Shown here: positions 1 to 5,594 of the stretch, piece after piece
How positions within the stretch are numbered: the stretch's first letter is position 1
How the letters are laid out: every line of letters starts with the position of its first letter
Origin: Candidatus Zipacnadia bacterium
GTDB lineage: Bacteria > Armatimonadota > Zipacnadia > Zipacnadales > Zipacnadaceae
Assembly: GCA_029821515.1 (NCBI GenBank)
Contig: JALGTD010000154.1
Span: 1-8,929, forward strand
Direction: 5' to 3'
DNA length: 8,929 nt
Notes under the pieces: model-generated
What the model was told of the DNA's origin: nothing
Databases searched by the model: none
Seen by the model: only the letters and a program-made list of their open reading frames with translations
Position numbers and translations under genes: made by a program

Positions 1-1133
1 GATGGCGGCACCTGGTAGCTCTGGCCCGCGTCGTCGAGTGTCCCCACGCGCAGGTAAGCATCGGGAGTAGCGGTGATGGTCAGACTCCCGCTGCAAATAT
101 CAATAAGCGCCGGGCTACCTTCGGCCACCGGCACCTTCCGCCCGCAGTAGGCTACCATTATCTCCTCAACATAGCGGCTCAGCGGCTGCTGGCAAGTTTC
201 CGGTGAGTCGTCGCGCCAGTCACCGTCGCGCTGATAGATAGCACCGTGGCCCTTGGGGGCAATGAAGCTCCAGTGCCCGTCGGGCGCCGTCTCGATGGGT
301 GCCAGGACATTCGCCCCGCACACATAGGTCTCCAAAGAGGGCGACCAGACCAGTTCGTTATATTCTTCGCTATCCCAGAATGTTGTCAGGCCATCTTCGT
401 TGGTCTGCAGCGTCACCTCCAGGCTGACGTTGGCACTCTCCTGGGCCACGCCGTCGTGACGAATCTCGCCCTCCAGCCGGTAGCCCATCACGAACTCTTC
501 CTCAAAGGGGGCGGTGGTAAACTCGGCTGACTGAATCCGTTGGCCCCAATACTCGTCTGCCACCATCAGCGTGTAGCGGCCTTGAAGCTCGCCGCTGTCG
601 CTCAGCTCCTCCACCAGATAGAGCCACACTCCGTTCAGCGTCACATCGGGCTGGCGGGCGCGGTAGACATTCGCCTCGATTATGCCATCGGGCGTCTCAA
701 ACTCGGCTGACCCGCCGGCGACCAATTTGCGGTCAACAGCTATGCCGCGCACCCCGTCCAACTCAATACTCCACAGCGGCCAGTCGGTCTCTTCGCTGGT
801 GGTCAAGTCGTCCAGGCACTGGGCCAGCGTGTCTACCTCCGGCCAGGTGCGCACCGGCTCCTGACGCAGCAGGCTCAGATACCAGGCCAGCAAGCGAACC
901 GTTTTTTGCTTGAAGAAGTTATCGTCGCTGGTGCGCTGGGCATCATCGTAATCCAGCGCGTTGGTGCCGTCCGGCCGCCACAGCAGCGCGATGATCATCA
1001 GCAATGCATAACTGACCAGCGCTTTATACAGTCCCAGCGGGTAGGGATTGTCACGCGCCGCCGCCTCTTTGCCCCGCACTGCATTTGTAGCTGACTCCAA
1101 CTGGTCAGCCAGGCCTGGATTGACAAGTGCCAT
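1..1133 (-). CDS. Unrecognised phage-region protein with carboxypeptidase-regulatory-like beta domain, 3' end cut by window edge
   Basis: The frame is open from an ATG at 1133-1131 through 377 codons to the left edge with no stop, so the C-terminus is missing. The start is supported by AGAGG seven bases upstream. Seen in the translation: a soluble N-terminus (MALVNPGLADQLESATNAVR), then a hydrophobic stretch near residues 40-53 (LVSYALLMIIALLW) that could be a short membrane or buried helix, a Trp-rich helical part to about residue 130, then beta-rich sequence. Around residues 225-300 the pattern GYRLEGEIRHDGVAQ...VSLEV...GHWSFIAPKGHG resembles carboxypeptidase-regulatory-like (transthyretin-type) beta-sandwiches. 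It lies downstream of the tail chaperones, after a repeat-bearing gap of 131 bases, so a tail or baseplate-associated role is possible but not shown. I do not recognise the family, and it does not look like a tape measure protein. Confidence 0.8.
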   Translation of the reverse strand, partial: MALVNPGLADQLESATNAVRGKEAAARDNPYPLGLYKALVSYALLMIIALLWRPDGTNALDYDDAQRTSDDNFFKQKTVRLLAWYLSLLRQEPVRTWPEVDTLAQCLDDLTTSEETDWPLWSIELDGVRGIAVDRKLVAGGSAEFETPDGIIEANVYRARQPDVTLNGVWLYLVEELSDSGELQGRYTLMVADEYWGQRIQSAEFTTAPFEEEFVMGYRLEGEIRHDGVAQESANVSLEVTLQTNEDGLTTFWDSEEYNELVWSPSLETYVCGANVLAPIETAPDGHWSFIAPKGHGAIYQRDGDWRDDSPETCQQPLSRYVEEIMVAYCGRKVPVAEGSPALIDICSGSLTITATPDAYLRVGTLDDAGQSYQVPP

Positions 1134-1157
1134 TATTTGGCCTCTGCAATAACTTGC

Positions 1158-1232
1158 CGGTAGGAGCGACATTATTGTCGCGATTTACGGTGTATGAACG
1201 AGCCGGTCAGGACAGGAATGTCCCTCCTACCG
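1158..1232. repeat. REPIN-like element: two inverted REP-type hairpins
   Basis: A perfect 9-base inverted repeat (CGGTAGGAG at 1158-1166, CTCCTACCG at 1224-1232) encloses two smaller perfect hairpins: GCGACA-TTAT-TGTCGC at 1166-1181 and GGACA-GGAA-TGTCC at 1210-1223. Each half therefore starts with a GGTAGGAG head followed by a short stem-loop, in opposite orientation. This is the architecture of REPINs, paired REP sequences with a conserved GTAG tetranucleotide, which are mobilised in trans by RAYT (TnpA-REP) transposases. The match is structural; I cannot count copies elsewhere in the genome. It sits in the only sizeable gap of the left part, between the Pro/Arg-rich ORF and the partial gene. 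Confidence 0.6.
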
Positions 1233-1264
1233 ATGAGGGATAGCGACTGATAATAAATCTACTG

Positions 1265-1876
1265 CTATCGAGCTAACTCAATGCTGTATTCGCGATGCCC
1301 ATCATCCTCCAGCTCGCCTTGCGGACGCGCAGGCTGTGACGGGACAATGGTGGTAGTGCGACTGCCCGGTTGGGTTTTGAAATCTCCTGCAGCGTCCGGC
1401 GCCGCGACCGGTCGTGCTACCTCATTGGGTAGCGTTGTCTGGCCGACCGGGATACTGCGCCATGCTCGCGAGGTGGGCAGCACCGGTGACAGCAGCAGGA
1501 TGCTGCTGCCCAGATGCGCAGGAACCGTCGGCAGCGGAATCGGGTGGCTTCTGGCACCCGATTGACTATTGAGCACAGCTTCCGGGTGCCTTTCCTGCCT
1601 CCCGCTTTTCGCCTCCAGTCTCCGCCGTTGCTCGCCCCGGCCTGGCAGCCGGTCGGGCAAGCTGGCGACGGGAGGGTATCGGTCAGCTTGAGGAGCGACC
1701 GGCGCCAGGACGCGGGGGAGAGGAGCACCGCGCCTGCCGGGTGGTGCCACGCGTGTGCGTGGCGCGGGCAATATTTGCCCTATCCACCACGGCAGGCGGG
1801 GAAAGCTGCGGCTGGCTGGCAAGCGCCGCCTCAGGCCAGCGGCATCTGGCTGTATATATTGGAAAGGCTCATTCAT
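1265..1876 (-). CDS. Hypothetical Pro/Arg-rich protein, 203 aa, translationally coupled to the tail chaperone extension
   Basis: ATG at 1876-1874 overlaps the TGA stop of the chaperone extension as ATGA, the usual sign of translational coupling; no convincing Shine-Dalgarno motif is seen. The product ends at TAG (1267-1265). About 16% of residues are proline and 13% arginine, with many LP, AP and RR pairs, and there is no clear globular core, signal peptide or membrane helix. It looks largely disordered, with more ordinary ends (MNEPFQYIQPD and LEDDGHREYSIELAR). Ordinary phage order would put the tape measure gene here, so this may be a small accessory tail protein or a remnant. Overlapping ORFs on the plus strand (for example 1514-1885) lack the operon context. 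I do not recognise a family, and a non-coding status cannot be excluded. Confidence 0.5.
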   Translation of the reverse strand: MNEPFQYIQPDAAGLRRRLPASRSFPRLPWWIGQILPAPRTRVAPPGRRGAPLPRVLAPVAPQADRYPPVASLPDRLPGRGEQRRRLEAKSGRQERHPEAVLNSQSGARSHPIPLPTVPAHLGSSILLLSPVLPTSRAWRSIPVGQTTLPNEVARPVAAPDAAGDFKTQPGSRTTTIVPSQPARPQGELEDDGHREYSIELAR

Positions 1877-2268
1877 CGTGCATAATCACTCGGAGGCTGC
1901 AATTGGCTCCACTGCTGTGCGGATAGCTGTGCCTGCCAGTAGGTCCGCCACAGTTCGGTGCGCCAGGCTGGCTGCTGTGACCAACCGTCCGTGCCCGGCA
2001 GCAAGCCGGTATACTCAAACATTTGCAGTTCGTCCAGCACTGCTGCCGTCAGTTTGGCCGCCAGCAGGCGGGTCGAATCGTCAAGCTTATTGCGGGGGGG
2101 TGAATGTGTTCGCAGGTGCGGCAGCAGCTCGCCCAGTTGGCTCTGGTCGCGAAAATCGTGCCCCTCGCGAAGCTGCTTAGTAGCTGTTAGCTCTGGCGCT
2201 GCGACCAGAAAATCGGTCATGAAGATAGTGAAACCCTGGGCCAGGCGACGGGCGGCGGCTTTCAGATT
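1873..2268 (-). CDS. Tail assembly chaperone, -1 frameshift extension (T-like domain)
   Basis: This frame continues the upstream chaperone after a -1 slip at the A8 run. From position 2268 it reads AAT CTG AAA GCC GCC and is open for 16 codons before an internal ATG (2220), then 115 more to TGA at 1875-1873. The ATG at 2220 has no Shine-Dalgarno motif (CACTATCTTC precedes it), so independent initiation is unlikely. The fused product would be 152 + 131 = 283 residues. In lambda and many siphophages and myophages the G/GT pair arises this way: the short form and the minor extended form coat the tape measure protein and recruit tube subunits during tail assembly. Here the extension is helical and Trp/Gln-rich (WRTELWRTYWQAQLSAQQW). 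Position after the tail tube gene fits. The frame relationship is seen; the role is inferred. Confidence 0.72.
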   Translation of the reverse strand, partial: NLKAAARRLAQGFTIFMTDFLVAAPELTATKQLREGHDFRDQSQLGELLPHLRTHSPPRNKLDDSTRLLAAKLTAAVLDELQMFEYTGLLPGTDGWSQQPAWRTELWRTYWQAQLSAQQWSQLQPPSDYAR

Positions 2269-2723
2269 TTTTTTACTGCCCCCAGCACCTGCTGGCCGGA
2301 AGGATCGCGCATATTAACCTGCTCGATCAACTGGTTGAGCCATTGCGCGAGCGCCGGTGGCAAAGTGTCCAGCAACTCCTCAGCGCGAAAATCGTCGGGT
2401 CTGTGCCAGGGCACTATCTCACCGTCTTTATTCTTGCGAGGTAGGCAGAAGTCCACCAGGCAGTGGTCGTAATCATAGGCGGTCATCACCGCCAGATCAT
2501 AGCGCCGCTTGATGCCCTTTACATAGCCGCTGTCGTCTATGTGGTATTCATCGCGGACGCCCCGGCTTTCGCGCTCCAGTTCTTCGTGCTGAGTCAGGGG
2601 GCGCAGCTCCACCCAGGGCGACTCATCCCAGCCGGGCACCTCAACGGGCGCCGCGAAGCGATGAGTACAGTCCTCACCGGCAGCGCTGATTATCCAGGCA
2701 ACAAGCTCGTCTCTTTCACTCAC
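2262..2723 (-). CDS. Tail assembly chaperone, zero-frame form (G-like), 153 aa
   Basis: This gene starts at GTG (2723-2721) with an excellent Shine-Dalgarno sequence, GGGAGG, six bases upstream, and ends ATC TGA just after the slippery A run. The protein is acidic and mostly helical: MSERDELVAWIISAAGEDCT opens it, a central acidic part (LTQHEELERESRGVRDEYHIDD) follows, and a C-terminal helix (LDTLPPALAQWLNQLIEQVN) closes it. Size, location directly downstream of the tail tube gene, and the frameshift at its last codons match the first member of phage tail assembly chaperone pairs, which bind the tape measure protein in the cytoplasm and are absent from finished virions. Primary sequence in this family is poorly conserved, so the call depends on context plus the frameshift signal. 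Confidence 0.82.
   Translation of the reverse strand: MSERDELVAWIISAAGEDCTHRFAAPVEVPGWDESPWVELRPLTQHEELERESRGVRDEYHIDDSGYVKGIKRRYDLAVMTAYDYDHCLVDFCLPRKNKDGEIVPWHRPDDFRAEELLDTLPPALAQWLNQLIEQVNMRDPSGQQVLGAVKKI
2268..2274 (-). promoter_or_regulatory. Programmed -1 ribosomal frameshift slippery site A AAA AAA
   Basis: On the minus strand the codons read GCA GTA AAA AAA ATC TGA. Bases 2274-2268 form the canonical heptamer A AAA AAA in the correct phase, within an eight-base A run (2274-2267), and the zero-frame stop follows one codon later. Slipping back one base enters an open frame of 131 codons. Downstream I see only a weak hairpin, CCTG-GCC-CAGG, about 24 bases beyond the heptamer; a pseudoknot was not demonstrated. 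Transcriptional slippage on the A8 run is an alternative way to reach the same frame. Confidence 0.75.
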
Positions 2724-2728
2724 GGTAT

Positions 2729-2735
2729 ACCTCCC
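2729..2735 (-). promoter_or_regulatory. Strong ribosome binding site for the tail chaperone
   Basis: GGGAGGT on the minus strand lies six bases before the GTG at 2723. It decides that GTG is the start of the chaperone gene and is among the best Shine-Dalgarno matches in the window. Confidence 0.75.
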
Positions 2736-2758
2736 GGAGAGCTGTTAGCGTGAGATAG

Positions 2759-3664
2759 TTAGGTCAAGGTTATCGGCGGAGTAAGACCGTCGATGCTGCC
2801 CAGCGCCAGGAAGTCAACCTTCTCGACGATGCGCTGGCGATGCGAGCCGGGCAGGCCCAGGTCGTCAGCGGTATGCAGGATGCGGGGCAGTTCGAGCTCG
2901 GCAGTTGCTGCATCGCGCTGCAGCGTCACCGTCAGCGCTGCTTCAGTGCCGCTGGCAAAGTCAGCATACACCGCATTGTCCACAAAGTCGCGGCTGAAGG
3001 CTCCCCAGCAGCGCACGCCGGCCAGGTTGTAGAGCTGCACTGGCTCGGCAGTAGCTGCCAGGCGCAGGCCCTCGTCAATATCCTCCAGCGCGGTATCCAC
3101 CACGATGCTCATCTTCTCGCAGTTGATATCCTCGGCCAGAGCACCGCCATCGGTAGCCAGCTCGACTGTCGCCTCCTGAAAGATATAGGGCGCCGCCGTA
3201 GGCATATTCGGTGTCGGTACCGTCCCTGATTCCATCCTCAAGCCGGCTACGTCCAGCGTGCAGATGACTGGCTCACCCTTGATGAGGTCAAAGGTGGCCC
3301 GTACTACCTTCAGGTCGGTGAGTTTCTTGATCTCCTGGATACAGTCCACCACTGCCGAGGCCCACGGGGCCTGGTTGTAGCTGTCGCGGTCCTGAATCCA
3401 CGAGAAAAGATTGGCCACTACGCCCGGAATCAGCGGGAAACGCAGGCGGCCTTCGGCCCACTGCCCCGCCGAGAAGTATTTGCTCTGGTAGGCGTTGACA
3501 TCGGCGAAGTCCAGAGGCACGTAGTTGTGCTGAAACTGCAGGGTATCGGCTTCGCCACGGCCCTGTTCGATGAGCGGCAGCCAGGTATCAGGCTGGACAA
3601 AGCTGCCTTTGCTGGACTGCAGGGCAAAGCCGAATGCTCCTTGGTGTGAGAGTGCAACTGGCAT
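2759..3664 (-). CDS. Phage tail tube protein (major tail protein)
   Basis: This gene encodes the probable structural subunit that stacks into the inner tube of the phage tail. The ATG at 3664 is preferred (301 aa, MPVALSHQGAFGFALQ) because AAGGTGG lies just upstream; in-frame GTG codons at 3676 and 3673 would add up to four residues. The sequence is beta-rich with the feel of siphophage and myophage tube proteins: an N-terminal strand region, HNYVPLDFADVNAYQSKYFS followed by AEGRLRFPLIPGVVANLFSW around residues 75-90, a KKLTDLKVVRATFDL strand pair, and later GALAEDINCEKMSIVVDTAL and a NLAGVRCWGAFSRDF region. About 300 residues is normal for this class. The location between a terminator-like gene and a frameshifting chaperone gene is the expected one. 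A hairpin lies just upstream of the start. The family is inferred from pattern and position. Confidence 0.78.
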   Translation of the reverse strand: MPVALSHQGAFGFALQSSKGSFVQPDTWLPLIEQGRGEADTLQFQHNYVPLDFADVNAYQSKYFSAGQWAEGRLRFPLIPGVVANLFSWIQDRDSYNQAPWASAVVDCIQEIKKLTDLKVVRATFDLIKGEPVICTLDVAGLRMESGTVPTPNMPTAAPYIFQEATVELATDGGALAEDINCEKMSIVVDTALEDIDEGLRLAATAEPVQLYNLAGVRCWGAFSRDFVDNAVYADFASGTEAALTVTLQRDAATAELELPRILHTADDLGLPGSHRQRIVEKVDFLALGSIDGLTPPITLT

Positions 3665-3685
3665 ATTGGGCACCACCTTACTAAT

Positions 3686-3703
3686 GCGGACGGGTTCGTC
3701 CGC
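3686..3703. other. Perfect 7-bp stem-loop upstream of the tail tube gene
   Basis: GCGGACG at 3686-3692 pairs perfectly with CGTCCGC at 3697-3703 around the loop GGTT (AACC in the minus-strand transcript). The stem is flanked by a direct repeat CTAATG (3681-3686 and 3703-3708). It occupies the 84-base gap between the terminator-like gene and the tail tube gene. No U tract follows on either strand, so it is not a classical intrinsic terminator. It could be an mRNA processing or stabilising hairpin for the highly expressed tube gene. Confidence 0.6.
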
Positions 3704-3748
3704 TAATGATAGTCGAAAGTTCGCTGCAGCTTGTTCCCGGGGCTGCTG

Positions 3749-4432
3749 TTAGTCAATAATTGGCTGCAGGCATCGGGCAATCAGCTCGATCTCGGCCACG
3801 TCAACGCTCAAGCCCTGTTCAGCCAGGTGCTGTTGCACTGACGGGTCGGGATCAAGCCGAATAATCTGGGCATACCAGCAGGTCCCGCCCAGGTAGATAT
3901 CACGCGTCAGCAAGTTGAACAGGTCGCCGACCCGCTCCAGAAAAGCTTCATTGCGCCGACTGCCGGCAGCGGGACGCTCCAGGTAGTAGATGCGGAAGTG
4001 ATAGTCCTGCCGGACGCTCCTGTTAGTTCCTTCACCCATCGGCTGGTCAAGGATAGCCGGTTCCACGACGATGGCGGGCACCTCCAGCGCTGCTGGCTGG
4101 GGCATAACCAGGGGCCGCCCCTGACCCACCCAGTGCAGATCATCCAGCAGCGGCTCGGCCAGTCGGACCATCGCATTGTTGGCCACGGTGAACTGGCCGC
4201 TTACCGGGGTCGTCAGTTGAATGAAGGTCAGTCCGGACCGCCCGCTGACTTCATAGGTCTCCGCCGCCGTGTCGTCGTCAATTAGTTCCACCTGGTCGCC
4301 GACGGAAAACAGCCGGTTGCTGCCTACTGATATTTGGTTGGTCCCAGTGGTGTCTTCCCTGAGCAGGACACTGCTCTGGCACAGCAGGCGAATGGCCCGG
4401 GCAATTTCGTTGTAGTGTAGAAGGTTGTCCAT
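3749..4432 (-). CDS. Probable neck or tail-terminator (tail completion) protein, 227 aa
   Basis: ATG at 4432 with AAAGGA seven bases upstream; TAA at 3751-3749. The N-terminus is a short helix (MDNLLHYNEIARAIRLLCQS), followed at roughly residues 30-90 by a small beta module (LFSVGDQVELIDDDTAAETYEV). The C-terminal half, from about residue 130, carries a strand (VRQDYHFRIYYLE), a helix (NEAFLERVGDLFNLLTRD) and a final strand region (LSVDVAEIELIARCLQPIID). That alpha/beta ending resembles tail-terminator or minor tail proteins that cap the tube and contact the neck. Gene order (connector, closure, this gene, tube) supports the role. The N-terminal beta module makes it longer than a typical terminator of roughly 130 residues. 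The family assignment is inference. Confidence 0.6.
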   Translation of the reverse strand: MDNLLHYNEIARAIRLLCQSSVLLREDTTGTNQISVGSNRLFSVGDQVELIDDDTAAETYEVSGRSGLTFIQLTTPVSGQFTVANNAMVRLAEPLLDDLHWVGQGRPLVMPQPAALEVPAIVVEPAILDQPMGEGTNRSVRQDYHFRIYYLERPAAGSRRNEAFLERVGDLFNLLTRDIYLGGTCWYAQIIRLDPDPSVQQHLAEQGLSVDVAEIELIARCLQPIID

Positions 4433-4455
4433 TTCTTATCCTTTGCAATATCTGG

Positions 4456-4905
4456 TCAGAGCTCGCGCCGTTGCAGCGCGACTTTGATATGGTGACCGGC
4501 GCCGGCTTCATCCAGCACACCCAGGACGGTATAGCTGGTCACCGCCTCCACGCCCCGCAGATGTATGCGGCTGCCGGCCTCAAAGCCGTAGGCGGAAGCT
4601 ACTACCAGAGTGGTACTTTCTTCCGGGGCTGACTCGGCCAGAGTGGTGGCGACGTTTACCTGCGCGAGCCGGTCGTTAGCGGCCAGCTCGGTGGGCGTCA
4701 TATAGGCGACCGCCGTGGCTTGGGGAAAGCGCCCCAACAGCGAGCGGTCCAGGTCAGCGCTGGTCGGGCGCAGGCGCATAGCCACCTCTGCTTGCAGCAG
4801 CTCGTAGGTGGGATTAGCCACCTGCAGGTCGCTTTCCACCGCAACCTGCGGCCGGCTTAGGTTGGCAGTAGCATTTAGCAATTCTTCAAAGCTGCGATCA
4901 GTCAT
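4456..4905 (-). CDS. Probable head-closure / head-tail joining protein, 149 aa
   Basis: ATG at 4905 with GGAG eight bases upstream, and a stop leaving a 23-base gap to the next gene. The N-terminal half is helical (FEELLNATANLSRPQVAVES) and contains AMRLRPTSADLDRSLLGRFP, with MTPTELAANDRLAQV next. The C-terminal third is a beta unit, LVVASAYGFEAGSRIHLRGV followed by a TSYTVLGV strand and a final IKVALQRREL strand. This G-x-x-I-x-L then Y-x-V pattern resembles the small beta-barrel of head-closure (stopper) proteins such as those below the connector in SPP1-like and HK97-like phages. Position between the gp6-like connector and the terminator-like gene fits. I do not recognise a specific family. 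Confidence 0.55.
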   Translation of the reverse strand: MTDRSFEELLNATANLSRPQVAVESDLQVANPTYELLQAEVAMRLRPTSADLDRSLLGRFPQATAVAYMTPTELAANDRLAQVNVATTLAESAPEESTTLVVASAYGFEAGSRIHLRGVEAVTSYTVLGVLDEAGAGHHIKVALQRREL

Positions 4906-4937
4906 TTCTGAGCTCCCTGGTCACTGCACAAGGTTAG

Positions 4938-5594
4938 TTAGACGACGGCCATCCCTATGTTGCGGTAGGGGTGAAGTGCTTCGTGGGCCTCTTCAGCCAG
5001 CCGTTCGATGACCGCGCCGTACTTGCCCTCGCGGGCATAGCGCACCGAATAGTCACCGATACGCACCGCAGCAGTCTGGCTGGTCTCGCCGGCTGCCTCA
5101 GCGAGGATCTGCGCGGCGATGAGCTTGGCCTGGGCCATACTTACCTCCGCCGGCACCTGTCCGTAGCCCCAATCCACCAGTAGTTCAATATTCTGTAGCC
5201 CGGCGGGAAAAATAGCGCCGATACTGGCCGAGGGCTTCAGCCGGATCTCCCCGATCTGGGGATAGAGCACGTAGTCGTCGGCGGGCACCTGATGACCGGG
5301 AATATTGATCTGGTAGACCTGGGCCAATGGTACAATTCCCAGTGATGCCAGGGCCAGTCGGTCAGTGCCGGGGCCGTCTACGGTGAGCTGTTCGTCAGCG
5401 TGCCACCAGAAGTCGTGACCGGCGATGCGGTCAACTGCTTGAGTGGTCATAGCCAGCAGGGCCTGGATACGGTCATCCACATCCTGGCTCTCGCCGAGCC
5501 GAGACAGGTCATAGCCGGCCAGTAGCGCCCGCACCTGTTCGATGGTACAGTAAGAACTGATACTACCCGTACTGAATACTGCGTAGGCTACCAT
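4938..5594 (-). CDS. Head-tail connector protein (HK97 gp6-like adaptor)
   Basis: This is the adaptor that would bind beneath the portal and connect the filled capsid to the neck. ATG at 5594 gives MVAYAVFSTGSISSYCTIEQ (218 aa); an upstream GTG at 5606 would add four residues but leaves AAGGAG (5613-5608) only one base away, versus 13 for the ATG. The product shows the family layout: helix YCTIEQVRALLAGYDLS, helix VDDRIQALLAMTTQAVDRIA with GHDFWW, a beta hairpin region (YQINIPGHQVPADDYVLYPQ and GEIRLKP), LVDWGYGQVPAEVSMAQAKL and the long C-terminal helix, then RIGDYSVRYA. The W-G-Y-G...P...A pattern is typical of these adaptors. The gene overlaps the upstream large gene by seven bases (ATGGTAG), implying coupled translation. 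Portal, protease and capsid genes are not in the window. Confidence 0.85.
   Translation of the reverse strand: MVAYAVFSTGSISSYCTIEQVRALLAGYDLSRLGESQDVDDRIQALLAMTTQAVDRIAGHDFWWHADEQLTVDGPGTDRLALASLGIVPLAQVYQINIPGHQVPADDYVLYPQIGEIRLKPSASIGAIFPAGLQNIELLVDWGYGQVPAEVSMAQAKLIAAQILAEAAGETSQTAAVRIGDYSVRYAREGKYGAVIERLAEEAHEALHPYRNIGMAVV

Noticed and set aside
1281..2180. Several overlapping plus-strand ORFs of 61-141 codons
   Set aside because: They are antisense to the minus-strand operon, lack convincing ribosome binding sites and recognisable domains, and are expected shadows in GC-rich coding DNA.
1873..2220. Independent 115-codon gene starting at ATG 2220
   Set aside because: No Shine-Dalgarno motif precedes it, and the same frame extends upstream without stops to the A8 slippery run, so it is better read as the frameshift extension of the chaperone.
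3686..3703. Rho-independent terminator
   Set aside because: The stem is strong, but neither strand has a T run after it, and the operon continues in the same direction.
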